Assembly: GCA_963576785.1 (NCBI GenBank)
Contig: OY756144.1
Coordinates: 1,922,001-1,986,000, forward strand
Direction of reading: 5' to 3'
Length of the DNA: 64,000 nucleotides
DNA from: Chlorophyllum brunneum
Lineage: Eukaryota > Basidiomycota > Agaricomycetes > Agaricales > Agaricaceae
Shown: positions 41,457 to 53,994 of the stretch, piece after piece
How positions within the stretch are numbered: the stretch's first letter is position 1
How the letters are laid out: each line of letters starts with the position of its first letter
Position numbers and translations under genes: made by a program
Notes under the pieces: model-generated
The model's database searches: none
What the model was told of the DNA's origin: nothing
Seen by the model: only the letters and a program-made list of their open reading frames with translations

Positions 41457-41876
41457 CTGTCTCTTGATCTGGTTTCTACATTGCTCGTCCTCCTTCCTCT
41501 CCTATGCAAAATCCCTTAGTGGTGATACGGATTGTCGCTCTTATCTTATTGATTGCGCCCTGCCGTTCATGATCTGGCTTCTTTTCGTTTCTCTCGGCCA
41601 GGGATCAGTCGTGATCTTCTTGCCACGCAGGGTAATGGTCATGAAGAGGCATTGTGGTTGATTTCATTGTTTCAAACGTTATCCTAGTTTTTGATATCTT
41701 TGGATTTGCATGCATAGTACTGTTCACGGAAGTGAATAAAATATGTACGAGTATTCCTCCTTGAGTGCACGGGCGATGCTCCGAGTCTGACGCAGTTTGC
41801 TTGTTGGTCTTTGGCTGGTGTCACAAACCCGGGCGGGTCACGTGCATCGCGATCTCCTTCGCGTCTGCGCTGATCA
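41457..41876. other. Intergenic between endosulfine and POL12
   Basis: 420 bp holding the endosulfine 3' UTR and the POL12 promoter. A cacgtg E-box-like hexamer occurs at 41839-41844. No gene seen, and no ACGCGT box. Confidence 0.5.
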
Positions 41877-44127
41877 ATGGCGGCGTATACTCTCCAGGAC
41901 GTGGTAGGCCACCTCGGCGCATTAATTGGGGAGGACGAAAAAGTTGTCAACGAATGTCGGTGTCTAGCTACTGCGGCCGTCTATCGTCCCTCATGGCTGC
42001 TTCACAGGCCTTTCCATATGCCGCAACTTCAACATCTCTCCAGAAAACCTTCGATGGAAAATCGAAGCAATCAACTTCAAAACATTCGTTACCCGCTCCG
42101 AAATGACAACAGTTACTCTCGACTCTATACTTGCACTTAAATCCCAACTGCAGCGCGATCTCACGAGAGAGCAGAAGGTTCAAGCTCGCAGTACCACCGT
42201 CGCCCCAAACGTCCATAAGCTGCGAATGCCTGTAGTGGCGAATAGAAATATCAGTCTACCTGGAACTGGCATGACTGGACTGAATGTCATTGCGCAGGTT
42301 AAGCAGGAAGAGATCCGGGTGACTGGGCCTAGTCGAGTGGTGTTTTCTGGACCAAAGCGGGATGAAGAAGCAAAGACACAGAGAGCTTGTAGGTGCCTGG
42401 CCATTTCGACCGTGGTGTACTGGTCATCTTATTATTTCTTTTATGTAGACAGATATATGTTTGAGAAGCAAATGGAACGGAGCGAAAGTGCGTCCCATGC
42501 AATGCTTTCAACAGACGAATTGCTCAGCACTGGGTGCCCCTAGGTCTTGATCGGATGATTGACGATGCCGCTGAGCTTGTGCGGGAACATTACAAGCTGG
42601 ATGATATCGGAGACCCAGCAGCTACGACAGACGTATGTTCCCCAGCTCCGTTTCTTCGCCTCCTTCACCATTCTACAAATAGGAAGACACGCTTGTCGTG
42701 GGCAGAATATTCCAGGATGTCGACGTTGAAACAGGGAAACTCACAGAAGGCTCCGTATATCTCGAATCCTCGCGCATGCTCTCTGGAGGTGCTCGAATAC
42801 CACTCAAATTTGACTCAGCTCTTGTGATTCGGAACAATATCAGAGGAGCGAGGGGCTTGGGCTTATTTCCTGGCGCTATCACTGCACTGAAAGGGAGGAA
42901 TGGTGGAGGTGGATATTTCTTGGTCAAAGAAATCTTAACAGTGAGTAATTTCCTGTTTATCTGTGCTTGGTGAACTTCGAATGATTTGCTTGAAGCTTCC
43001 AGTCCCGAGTCGAGCGTCATCATCGCCCAGCGGAAACGTCATGATAGTTGATCCAGTTGATTCAAGCGCGTTTTCATTAGCCATTGCATGTGGACCTTTT
43101 ACTGGAGACTCAGATCTGAATTTTGCACCCTTGGCGAGTGTAGTAAAGAGTCTACAGAGGGATAAGCCCAGTGCATTACTTCTCGTAAGTAGCCCTCTCA
43201 TTTCTTCCGCATTTATGGTCATGTCCTTCCACCAGGTTGGTCCATTCGTGGACGCCGCCCACCCTTCCATTAAAGTAGGCGATCTTGACCACACACCCAC
43301 GGATCTCTTCCGCAAAAAGGTCCACCCTCCTCTAAAATCATTCCTCGACGCATCACCAGGAAGTATCGTCATCCTCCTTCCTGGTGTACGCGATCTCGTT
43401 AGCAACCATGCCGTATACCCACAGAGCGAGCTACCCGCCGACCTGGTTAATAATGACCCAGTGAGCCCTAGCTCCGTTCTCCTTTTCGGAGGCATTGCTG
43501 ACTGGGAAATCAGAGAATCTACCTTGTACCCAATCCAGCCATATTCAAAGTCAATGATATCTCGTTTGGTGCCTGTAGTGTTGATGTGTTATTCCACCTC
43601 CGTAAAGAGGAGTTTATGAAATCCGGGAGGGAGGAAGATCCTGTGCTCCCGGTGCATGAGGATGACGTTGGGACGGATGCGATGGCTAATCTGTGTCGGC
43701 ACTTGTTGCAACAACGGAGGTGAGTACATTGAGTGATTCCTTCCTTCTGTTGGCTAGTAGGTGACAGAGCCCGTCCTGCGCAGTTTTTATCCGATTTTCC
43801 CTACACCTCAAGAATTCGTGTATGACGTGAATATGGATGTTAGTCATTGGGATGGTTTGAGGCTTGGGGATAAGGACGATCCGAATCCACCTGACGTATT
43901 GATCCTCCCGAGCAAGTTGAAGCATTTCGTGAAGGTATAGAGTGATCGCTTGCACTGCAGTTACGATTTACTAAGCGTGTGCGGAATAGATGGTGCACGC
44001 TACGACTGTCATCAACCCCTCTTTCCTCAATAGGGGAACATATGCGCTGCTGAAAGTCGGGGAAGGTAGTGGTGGGTTGAGCGTCAAGCAGCGACTGAGT
44101 TGCGAGGTAACGCGTTTGATTAAATAG
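41877..44127 (+). CDS. POL12: DNA polymerase alpha subunit B (Pol12)
   Basis: Regulatory B subunit of DNA polymerase alpha-primase, needed to start replication and to link it to telomere capping. The start atg 41877 gives MAAYTLQDVVGHLGALIGE. After an intron near 41950-41996 the frame continues CRNFNISPENLRWKIEA. The OB and phosphoesterase-like domains follow: DTLVVGRIFQDV, VYLESSRMLSGGARIPLKF, NVMIVDPVDSSAF, then ALLLVGPFVDAAHPSIK and IVILLPGVRD, which are characteristic. The C-terminus has SVDVLFHLRKEEF, LQQR, SFYPIFPTP and VINPSFLNRGTYALLKV. About ten exons. The stop (44125-44127) is 90 bp from the stop of the convergent ZNG1-like gene. Confidence 0.92.
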
Positions 44128-44216
44128 GGGTATCAAGTTTGAGATCTGAGAGGCCATCACCATGTTGTATTACTGCTTTGCATCCGGGATTTCGGATACC
44201 ATCTAATTTGTTGATT

Positions 44217-45776
44217 TCACAAAGTCAACACAGCTTCGAGACTACTTCGTACAGTACCGTCCAGGCCTTTACCTATGAGAACAATCTTTCCATCATCAGG
44301 CATCCCAAGGTTATCATCCGTCTCCTCCACTTCACCAATCTCGTATAAATTCCTGACTCCTTGCAGGATATATCGTTTGCCGGACACGAGTGGCATCGCG
44401 CCTTTACACCGGAGCACCAGCAGGTCACGAGCATCCGATGAATGGTCCTCTGGTAAACGGTTCTCCCAAAGGACTGTGCGTATCCATTGATCGAATTTAT
44501 CGAATGCTTCATGCGAAAGTGAGGAACATTTGACTCTTAAACTCGAGATGCCACGGAATTCGTAATGGTTGGTATGTGTCTTCGCATCGTGCTCGCGCTC
44601 GTGAGTGTGATCACAGTCCTTTGTATGTACGTGGGGTATCGGTGAAGAATTTGTGGCGTCTTCTTGGAGAGGCTTGGAATATGCAGAGATTCCGATTATA
44701 TGCTTTAGGTCTATTTCACCTCTGAGAGTACGGTAGATCGGCGCGGCGGGATTGACTTGTCGAATGAGAGTTTCAGTGTGAGAGAGTGCTTCAGACGTTG
44801 CGAGGTCTGTTTTGTTGAGGATGACTACATCTGAACCCGCGATTTGTCTAATGTGCTGTTAGCTGGTTGTGTTGGGGGGTAAAAATAAAATGGTTGCGTA
44901 CCGGAGACTTTCACCTACATTCATCGGGTCGGTTGCATGGTCTTCTGTCATTTGCTGTTTGCCGTCTGAGGTGAGAACAAACAGGATAACTGTGTTGGAG
45001 TACCTGTTCACCGAAGAGGGCGTCAACGACACAGACAACACCATCCAAGGCAATATCACGTCCTAGTCCCAAAGCAAATTCTTCATTATGCCAAAATATC
45101 GCAGCAATAGGACCTGCAGAGTACCATCATAACATTATGACCCTTCCGGAAGAAAAAAATATCATACCAGGATCTGCCAATCCGGTTGTCTCCAACAGGA
45201 TGTAATCGAAAGCACCTTTACGCTGCATGAGCATCTCGATAGCAGCAACACCGGTATCCTTGATACTGCAGCACAAGCACCCGTTTGGAAGTTCCAAGAA
45301 TTCTTCTGACTCTGCGGTTGGATCGTCTGGCGAGGAAATATTAATAGCTTTGGCTGTTGTATCCCGCAGGTGCTTAGGATGATGACCATAAACGGAGCTT
45401 GCGACGCAGCATACCTTCGATATCCTGGCTCATTGAATCAGCCTGGCGATTTCAAAGTTGATAGCTTCATTGCGCTCACTGCTGTATCACCGAATTCGTT
45501 CATGATCACGGCTATCCGGTAGCCATGTTGTTTAGTGAGAATGTACCTATCATAGCTGAGTCCATCGAGTGGCGGGTAGTGGGATTGCTGCGCACTTGAG
45601 AAGAGTAGATTTCCCTGCCCCGAGGAATCCGCAGATAATGGTGAGCGGAATTCGTGGATGCGGAGTGGGCTCAGGCTCATTATACTGAATGAGAGTCCTA
45701 TACGATTTATGGAGGTGAGTGTGATGTGGTAGATGAGGTGATATACATACGGAACATCGTCGTCCGAGTCAGCCAT
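44217..45776 (-). CDS. COG0523/CobW GTPase, ZNG1-like zinc chaperone
   Basis: GTP-dependent metallochaperone; the eukaryotic ZNG1 (CBWD) members deliver zinc to methionine aminopeptidase. Exon 1 gives MADSDDDVP; after an intron comes [14 protein letters not shown], the P-loop. Further motifs are [14 protein letters not shown], the metal-binding GCLCC (in [13 protein letters not shown], near 45290), [21 protein letters not shown] and the base-recognition motif LNKTDLA. A His-rich stretch ([16 protein letters not shown]) lies in the C-terminal half and probably also binds metal. The C-terminal CobW domain reads [11 protein letters not shown]. About nine exons. Divergent from the STYX-like gene over 152 bp. 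Confidence 0.9.
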
Positions 45777-45928
45777 GGTCGATAGTGATGAGTGTTGTGA
45801 CAGGCGTGCCGTGGGGATCTCATTTACGAAATGGCACTCTGAGGCCCATCCACCACCGCTTCAACTTCTCTCCTCCCGCTCTTCTTCCCCTCCCCTCCAC
45901 CTCCACCGCCACATAAACCCAATTCTGA

Positions 45929-47010
45929 ATGGCTTCCAAAGGCATACCACTCACTGAAGAGGAGCGTAGATCAGTCGTACAGGGTCCTGGAGACGTCGAG
46001 TGGAAGTAAATCCTTGACAGTAGCCTCTTTCAGTTTTGCTGGCATTCAACATTCCTCACAGATATGAAATGCGTCGTGAGTGCCAGGAGATCTTGCCTGG
46101 CCTGTTACTTGGTCCCTTTGCCGCATCAAAATCCCTCGAGACGCTCAAAGCACATAACGTATCACACATGTGCGCCCTGCCTGACTTGTGTTCAATCGAC
46201 ATTAACATTGTTCTTTTCGTGCTGGGTGTTGCAGAGTGTGTATACGAGACGCCAAAGAGGCTTTCTCGGTCCGTCCACGGTATCCAGAACAGTTCAAATA
46301 CATGGTTTTGGATGTCGAAGACAACGAAGAGCAAAATCTCATTCGGCTTTTCCCAGCGTACGCCTCCACCACCCTTCCCGTTCCGCAGTCGGATTAACTA
46401 GTAGTGGATCACCAGAGCAAAACAATTTATCGACGATGCAATTAGATCAGGCGGACGCGTCTTGGTGCACTGTAACGGTACGCCACTCTTACGACACATC
46501 GTTTGATTAGTGGAGGATGAGCTGATGTTCCTAACTTGACTTAAAGGTGGTATAAGCCTGTCTCCCGCGTTCGTCGTCATGTTCGTCATGCAACATTATC
46601 AACTTTCTTGGGAGGACGCCCTTCATATGGTTCAAAATCGTCGGTATTGCATATCCCCGAATGGCGGATTCCTTACACAGATCAAGGTACCATTCCACGT
46701 TTGACTGAAGTCTTCTGTATCATTAACTTTCCCCCGGTTCGGCTCCTGTTGGTACGTAGGAGTATGAGGCTATTTACAGGGCGAATATTGCTATCCAGTC
46801 GTTCCCTAGCATGCAGAGGTCGGTTTCGAGGCGGAAGCGTGAACATGATGAGGATGAGGATATGGAGATGAGGTAAGTGGTTAATTCTCGGCAACGCTTG
46901 AGCCAACGTGTTTCTGATTTCGGTGTAATTGTTACAGGGAAGAGGACAGAAAACGGCCTTTGGTCAAGAATGACTCGGAAGATCTTGATCCCAATGCGAT
47001 GGAGACGTGA
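45929..47010 (+). CDS. STYX-like dual-specificity pseudophosphatase
   Basis: Dual-specificity-phosphatase fold, closest in type to STYX (serine/threonine/tyrosine-interacting protein). The start atg 45929 gives MASKGIPLTEEERRSVV. Later exons read EILPGLLLGPFAASKSLETL, IRDAKEAFSVRPRYPEQFKY, DVEDNEEQNLIRLFP, then the P-loop LVHCNGGISLSPAFVVMFV and ALHMVQNRRYCISPNGGF. The active-site pattern should be HCx5R; here the Cys is present but the Arg is Leu (C-NGGIS-L), so phosphate binding should be impaired. The P-loop is split by an intron at the second Gly, and both splice sites look normal. The C-terminal tail is acidic and basic (KREHDEDEDMEMREED) and may be nuclear. Confidence 0.85.
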
Positions 47011-47234
47011 TGGCCTTCGGACCGTGTGGGTGGGTTGAACGTCGCGTTATGCCACTCCTGGTAGCTCTCCCGACATAACCCGAATCAGGGAGCCCCGCCA
47101 TTGAGGTGTTGAGGGTGGATTCGTGGATGGTTGCTTGACGTTTCTTTCGGTTACTGAGGCGTTGATGATGATCTCTATATCTCTGTTCACTGCATACCCT
47201 AAACTATGTAAGCCGTTCACCATAATACTTAATA

Positions 47235-48737
47235 CTACAGAGATTTTATCTTTGCTTTTTCCTTTTCCTGAATAACACGTTTCGCATGGACGTCTGTAAA
47301 AGACTTATCAGCCCTGCAGACGTGACATCGGAATACGGAACGAAAACAATGACGCACCTCGGCGTTTCACCCACGCTTCCACAGAAATGCCGGCAAAGAC
47401 GACAGTAGCACCCAGCCATTGACCCGTAGTCAATTTATGGTTATAGACAACTACGGATAACAGCATCGTAAATAATTTACGAGTGAGTGTAATAGTCCTG
47501 GAAATGGAAAGGTCAGAAAGGGTTGATTTGGAGCCGGTGGCAGTGGAATGAAATACACTTACACCAAAGTGAGGGATCCGAAGTGCTGTAGAGTTTCAAA
47601 GATGAAAAGTTGTCCAAGGGCGCCAGTGAAAGCGAATTGGGCGAGAGGTGAAATGATTGAAGGATGAGTGCGAATGAATGTAAGAGCGCCGACGAGTTCA
47701 GTCTTGCCGTCATTCGAAGGGTGAATGACAGGGATATACGGCAGTGGAAGGATAGATAGAATGGAAGTGATTGTGGTGCAGAAAAGGTTAATCCAGAACA
47801 TCATCTGCTGGCCTGAAACCTTGTGGCGAGTAAAGATTTCATCCTGAGTAGAGTTGATGGCTCCGTCGAGAGCGAGGTTAATAAGGAGGTATGTGATTCC
47901 GATAAGATTCGCGTAAGGGGATTGCTGGACCTGGGTCGAGTTATGCTTGGCCTTTTTGCCATCACTACCAAAGTACATGAAGATGGTGATACCCGTGGTC
48001 ACCATGAAGACAACAAGGTATTTATAGGGGGCGAAGCGACGTCGATAGAGGAGGACGTTCATGATCATCACTGGGACGAGTTTACAGGATTTGCCGAGGA
48101 CCATGGCGGGGTAGGATATGTACGAAAGAGCGGCGAAGCCGAAGGGTGCGGCCGAGGTGATGAACGCAGAGCATTGGAGGTATCGGAGTAGAAGAGCTTT
48201 GGTTGAGTATCGAGCGTTGGGCTTCTCTGGATGGTGATGGTCGTTGTGATGTTGGCCGTTCGCTTGGCGTCCGTTTCCATTAATTGCAGCTCCATTGGAA
48301 GTCGAAGAATTGATTTCATCCTTATGCACGAGACCGAGGCTCTGAGCAAGGGTATCTGTAGATTTGCGGCGGAAGAGGATATAGACAAGGGCTGATATTG
48401 AGCTTAGGAAGCTCTGGCATGTGCCCATGAAGAGAGGGGACTTGAACTTGTCAGCGCCAGTGCCATCGATACGCTGGAAGGGCACGGAGACTGTCGGAGG
48501 ACAAGATCAGACGTTTGGATTTGTGCCATGGAGTCTGTGTTACTTACGACGTTCCTGGGCTATGGCCCACAACTAGGCAGGCAGTCAGCTATTTGGAGAC
48601 GGATTGATCGAGCTCGGGCTGCTCACCAGAAACATCGAGTAGACCCCGAGCACGCATCCTAGAAGCCTGGGCCATCACTGTTAGCCGACTGTCTGGCGAG
48701 CGGTGGTTGGGCTCTGCACACACCTGGCAAAGGACAT
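47235..48737 (-). CDS. HUT1: UDP-sugar transporter HUT1 (SLC35B1 family)
   Basis: Multi-pass ER nucleotide-sugar transporter. In mammals SLC35B1 exchanges ATP/ADP, while yeast Hut1 is described as a UDP-galactose transporter. Exons on the minus strand start at 48737: [25 protein letters not shown], then a long exon from 48485 ([78 protein letters not shown]) and C-terminal pieces [19 protein letters not shown] and [11 protein letters not shown]. An unusual hydrophilic His/Asn-rich loop ([20 protein letters not shown]) sits between the early helices. The protein ends KIKSL, which fits the KxKxx ER-retrieval signal. The start at 48737 is supported by three small exons joining in frame. Confidence 0.9.
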
Positions 48738-48983
48738 GGTGACCAGGAGAGCGGGTGGGATGGCAGGCCGGAGATATATTGGACGTGGATCGGTGACGTG
48801 GAGCCTCGATCTGGATCTAAGCCCTAGTCTAGGGGTAGTGCGCCATGGCGTTCCGTTGATGCAGAAAATAATTATTTTTAAACAGGCTTGGCGCAGTCAG
48901 CAGACGGGTTGTCAGCTGTGCGCTTTCCTTCTCCCTCTTACCACCACCATCTCTTCCTCACCCCCGTTCTCTCTCGCTGTTTA

Positions 48984-51582
48984 ATGCACTCTGGTCAACT
49001 CCTATCCCCACAAGATTTCCGTTCTCTTCCCCTCTGCTCCCCAAACAACCTCCATCAGGAACCACCTTATTCTTCCCCTTCCAGACCCGGTAGGCTCTCG
49101 ACCTTTCGTTCAGGAGCCGAATGGAACCTTGAAGCCCCTTCAGATGCCGATCTCGACGATGAACAGCACCTCTCAGCTGCCCTCCTCCGTGCCGAGGGTA
49201 GCCAGACCACCTCACTCCATTCCCCCCATACCATTCCCTCTGCCATACCCATTCCCATGCCTCCCTCCAATCAGACCCCACAGAACGTCTGTGTCTCGCC
49301 GGCTGCCATGTTCCTCGCTGCCTTCAGTCCCTCCATGAAACCAACACCCTTCCCTGATGACGAGGGCCAGACCGTTGCGGGCTATACCCTAGGCAGCATC
49401 ATCGGCTATGGCGGTTCCTCAATCATCCGACGGGCGTTCTCTGCCTCAGGTGGAATGGTTGCCATCAAGATTGTCAAAAGGTCTGAGATCCAGAAACAAC
49501 CAAATCCGTCTCTCACCCTCAAGAAACTGCAGCACGAAGCGGAGGTATGGGGTTCGCTCAGCCATGAGCATATCATCCCGCTCTTTGCTGCGGACCATAC
49601 CTCTTATGCAGACTTCTTTGTAACCCTGTATTGTCCTGCAGGCTCTTTGTATGATATACTCAAGCGTGATGGGACTCCTGCGCTGCCGCAGGATGATGCA
49701 GGGATGATGTTTAGGCAGGTGGTGAGGGGGTTGCGGTATCTTCATGAAGTTGCGATGTATGTCCATAGGGACATCAAACTAGAGAATGTGCTCGTGGATG
49801 AGATGGGTGTGTGCAGAATCGGAGACTTTGGCATGTCCAGAAAGATAGATGATCTCGACGGGGATGACCTGGAGTCAGACGCAGAAGACGCCTTCCGCTT
49901 TCCAGGTAATCATGTCGCTGCCCACAGAGCAGCCACCATCTCAGAGTCCCCTGCTCGCCGCCATGCAAGGTTAGGTTTCCAGCCTCCCCATGGCGGGTCG
50001 AGACATCGCAACTCGACCTCATCTACCCGTCCAACCACCCATGCTTGCCAGCCAGGGTCTCTGCCGTATGCCTCTCCCGAACTTCTTCTGCCCCAAACTC
50101 ACGGTCCCCTGCGACCACACCCCGCCCAGGACATCTGGGCGCTGGGTGTTATGCTCTATGCTCTGTTGACAGGTCGGTTCCCGTTCTGGGACTCGTTTGA
50201 ACCCCGTCTTCAAATGAAAATACTGCAGGGTAAGTTGCTACTATTGCCATCAAAACACGAGGCCTGATTTCATTGTAGGCACGTTTGAGCTTCCGCCTGG
50301 TGTCGGCAAAGGCGCCGAACGCGTCCTCCAGGGCTGTCTCGAGAAGCCGATGCAGCAGCGTTGGTCAATCTCCATGGTTGACGAGGTTGCGTGGGGCATC
50401 GGCTGGGGAAGTGAGGGCGATGATGTGACTCCATCGGAATCAGATGACGAGTTTGACACTCACTGCCGGCCCTCTACACGCCCTACCTCCCGCTCCCACT
50501 CCCACTCCCGCCCTCCCCCTCTCGTCGTACCACATCCAAACGGAGATTCCCCCCACGATGATGGGCGATCCAGACACGTCCGAGAAGCTGCTTCACGCAG
50601 ATCAGCTTCCCGTGCTAAGCGCTCACAGTCCCGTGCGCCTGTACCATACTCTGGCCGCAGCCTCAGCCGCGGTGTCGTTTCCCGCCACAACTCACGAGCA
50701 CCCTCACCGTCGAGCTCGGGCCTGAGTGCCAGCATTATATCCGACTCCCCGTTCCTACCGTCCCCGACCTCCCCTATGGATCGTGGTCGTCGGCTTTACC
50801 GCCGCAGCCCACTTCTTCCCTCGCGCTCTCCGAGTCCAGGCACCATCCCGCGCACTCCTATTGATTTTGGCGCAGCATTCAGCGGTCCATTTAGTTCCTC
50901 TCTATCGGTCGTTGACGATCAGCCCGACGAGTTGAGCTTGAATGGTGTAGAGGAAGAAGAGAAAAGAGGACGCTCTAAGTCCACTCGCGAGATTGGAGCT
51001 TCGCCTTTATCGTTTTCCGCTAGCGACAGCTTCTCTGATAACGATAACGTAAATATTACTGCTAGCGTCAGTCGGGATGAACACGGACACTGGGGTGGAG
51101 ACGAGATAACAAGAGAAGCTGTCGTAGACCAAGGTGCAGGCAATTCAGATTGTCATCGCGTCGTGGGTCTGGGAGCGAGTTCGGAGAAGGAGCGGAGTCG
51201 AAGTTGTGGGCATAGCTTAAATGTCTCGTCTCTGGAGGGAACTCCAGTCACGAGGCCATTGTATGATTCGCGCCGTCACTCGCACTATCAACATTACGAT
51301 CCATACGAGTACGACCACGAATTTTTGATGAGGAGGAGGAACAAGAGGACGGGCAGCTCACCCCCGACACCTAGTAATCCGTGGTCCGCTACTTCTATTC
51401 GATCACCTACCGGCAACCCACAAACGGCTAAATCACCCTTATCTGCTACCATTATCAACGAGCTCCTGAGGATGAATGCGTCGATGCCAGTGTCCCCACC
51501 TACTGACCGCGGCGACCATGTCGAAATACCCGCGATAACAAAGAGGGGCAGAAGTGTCGATCGTGGCATTGGCTGGTCTTGA
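48984..51582 (+). CDS. Serine/threonine protein kinase with long Ser/Arg-rich tail
   Basis: Protein kinase, probably of the CAMK/Snf1-like or Nim1-like group. The atg at 48984 follows a pyrimidine-rich stretch; an upstream in-frame atg at 48888 is less likely. The kinase domain begins about residue 130: glycine loop IGYGGSSIIRRA, VAIKIVKR, HRDIKLENVLVD, DFGMSR, an insert after DFG rich in Asp/Glu and Ser, SLPYASPELL and DIWALGVMLYALLTGRFPF. An intron at about 50230-50278 joins KILQG to TFELPPG. The tail of about 400 residues is Ser/Arg/Pro-rich (RSHSHSRPPP, RSQSRAPVPYSGRSLSRG), suggesting phosphorylation or RNA-related partners. All catalytic residues are present. No specific orthologue recognised. 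Confidence 0.85.
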
Positions 51583-52237
51583 AATGAGGAGCTCTTTTGA
51601 CTATTCCCTCGACAAGGCATTTAGCCTGAGCAAGCCAGTGGAACAACATTTGATCCACCGGCAATTCGGAAATGAAATTCATATCAAGTCGGGCACAAAG
51701 TTTCCCCTGTTTTTTACTTTGGCTTTCGAGGTTTCTCGGTTTCAAGTCGCAAGATTTCGTTCCTTTCTTCTTAAATAAGTCCAGGATGATAAATCGTCCT
51801 GAAATTGTGATTTGTCTCTTTTTCATCTCATCACTCTTACCTTTCTCCTCTATGTCTCTCTCGTTCCAAGCAGTGTTTTGTCTTGTCCACAACTCCTCAC
51901 GATTCACCTCTTTTTTCTCTACTCCCCTCTCGCACAACTCATTCATTTAACTTTGTCTTGCCAGTCTCTTCTGTAGGCGTTTATCCCTCACATTTGTATG
52001 CACAAAATAGCTGCTTGTATACCCAAACACTATGTTATTGTAGCACTAGTTGAATTTGACGAGTTTGTGGTCCTTATATCTTTTGGAATGAATCTAATGT
52101 CGGCTAGACAAGCATAATAAACGCAATCATTGATAGCTTCGATAAATAAATACAGAAGGACTTTGAGTACCACTGTAACGACAGCACAGGCACAAATCCA
52201 ATCACTAACTCAAACGCAGGGACGTAAACGAGCGAGC
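51583..52237. other. Intergenic between convergent kinase and SSR4
   Basis: 655 bp that should hold both 3' UTRs. T-rich around 51760-51930. No gene or RNA seen. Confidence 0.5.
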
Positions 52238-53850
52238 CTAGATAGTAATACTATCGCCTATCGAATCCATAGCCGTAGTATTGGGTTTATTCTGTTCAGC
52301 CCGAGCCCGACGCTCATCCGACTTCTGCTTCAGCTGTTCGATCTCACCCTGGAGCTTTGTCTACAATAACTCTATGATTAGGCACTAAGAACAACACGGA
52401 TGGAGATGGACGAGGAGCCCATGTGACATACCACCTTCGCTTCGAGGTCTACTTGTGAGAAAATAGAAATGGGCCCCGGTTTGGGAGAGTTTGGTTTATT
52501 ACCTATGGAATCATGGTCAACTTCCGTATTTATAGTGTCATGAGCGGAATGGCGGGTATGATATATGAATAGCGAGAAAAACCTACCAAAAGCAGCAGTT
52601 TGGAACACTTCGTTCATCAATTCATGGTTGCGCTTGTAACGGGCCATTGCGAGAGTTCTCGCCGAAACCTGGTCGACCTCATCTATCATAAGGGGGAAAA
52701 GGGAGAACCCGAAGTGAGAAGGCCTTGGCTCGTAATATCCTATGAATATAGACCAATAAGAACTCACCACCCGAATCATCGTCTTCGGGACGGGGTGGTC
52801 GCTGAGTAAAATTAAAAAAATCAATAAACGAGTGGGTCTAGGATAGGATTGGAGGAAGGGGGTGGGAGAGGAGCTCACCCCTTGTGGGTTCGCCGCCCTC
52901 TCAGCAGCTTGACGCTCTCTCTGTCGCCTTTCCATCATCTCCATGTTGCTGTTCTGGTGGGCGACCATCGCTTGTTGTTGATGAATTCCCATTGGTGGCA
53001 TACCTGGTGGGCCTTGGGGCATTTGGCCATGCATCATGTTCCCTTGTGGAGGTTGCGCTTTCTGCCCCGCCCGTTCCCCAGCAACGAAGACTCCGGATTC
53101 TGTGATTCCACGGAGAGGATACACGCGGACTGGTTGGTTGAATAGCGCTGGATTGATTGCTGGTGAGCAGAAATGTCAATTTCTCCGCTTCAAGGTCCGT
53201 CGCTTGCAGAGCGAGCGCTGGGAAGATGACATGGGTTTACGCACGTGCAGGATGTCCTCGTATGTAGTGTACAAGAACAAGTTGGGGGTGACTGCCTTTT
53301 ATTAGACGGTAGCGTCTTCGAAACCTCCACGCTTGTTGGTCTTGCGAGTTTGGGACAAAGCCAAACTTCACTTCGCATATTTCCATTTCCTACGCCGCCG
53401 AAATTGATAGTCATATCAGTTCCCTGGACTCGCTGTAAATCGAACACCGACTCACACGTCCGTTACCAGCTGAAACGACAAATTTGGCTTCTGCATCTTG
53501 ATACCTTATGCCGTCATTTGGAAATGGTTTTTCTGGAGGCAAAAATACCACGTATGTCTGCCCCTCTAAGTTATAAGCACGTTTTGTTCCTTCCTCGAAC
53601 ATTTTAAGGACTTACCAGCTGGTTTGTCGATGTACCCCCAGGTAAAGGGGACCGTCTGGGCGACATGAGCGGCGCGTAGGAGCATGTTTACAGCAGCCTC
53701 CATAGAGATTTCACGGTGCATGCCCGCACTTTCTGGATAGCGCAAACATAGCCCTTCGTTCTGTGCTTGGGCGAGTGGCGACGACATTAGCTTTGGGTTG
53801 CCCAAAATGAGTTGAGCAGATGGCTTTCCTTTGTTTGGCGAAACCCTCAT
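52238..53850 (-). CDS. SWI/SNF and RSC subunit Ssr4-like protein
   Basis: Probable fungal chromatin-remodeller subunit of the Ssr4 family (shared by SWI/SNF and RSC in fission yeast). The start atg 53850 gives MRVSPNKGKPSAQLILG. The N-terminal domain reads LLRAAHVAQTVPFTWGYIDKP, YVVFLPPEKPFPNDGIRYQD and VFDLQRVQGTDMTINFGGVG, in line with this family. After short exons comes a Met/Pro/Gln-rich stretch (MHGQMPQGPPGMPPMGIHQQQ) and a basic coiled coil (MMERRQRERQAAERAA), then ARTLAMARYKRNHELMNEVF, a GPISIF segment and a final coiled coil KLQGEIEQLKQKSDERRARA ending in MDSIGDSITI. About nine exons. Family assignment rests on remembered family text, not an alignment. Confidence 0.7.
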
Positions 53851-53994
53851 AAATCAATACCGGAATGTATTTATAAAATTCGTTTTAAGCTTGCATGGAA
53901 ATCTCTATTAGTTGAAGTTAAAAAATAAAAAGCAACCATACTGTGGGTCCAAGGACCCGCAGCGGGGCCCTCGCACTCCCCAACTTCGTAAATA

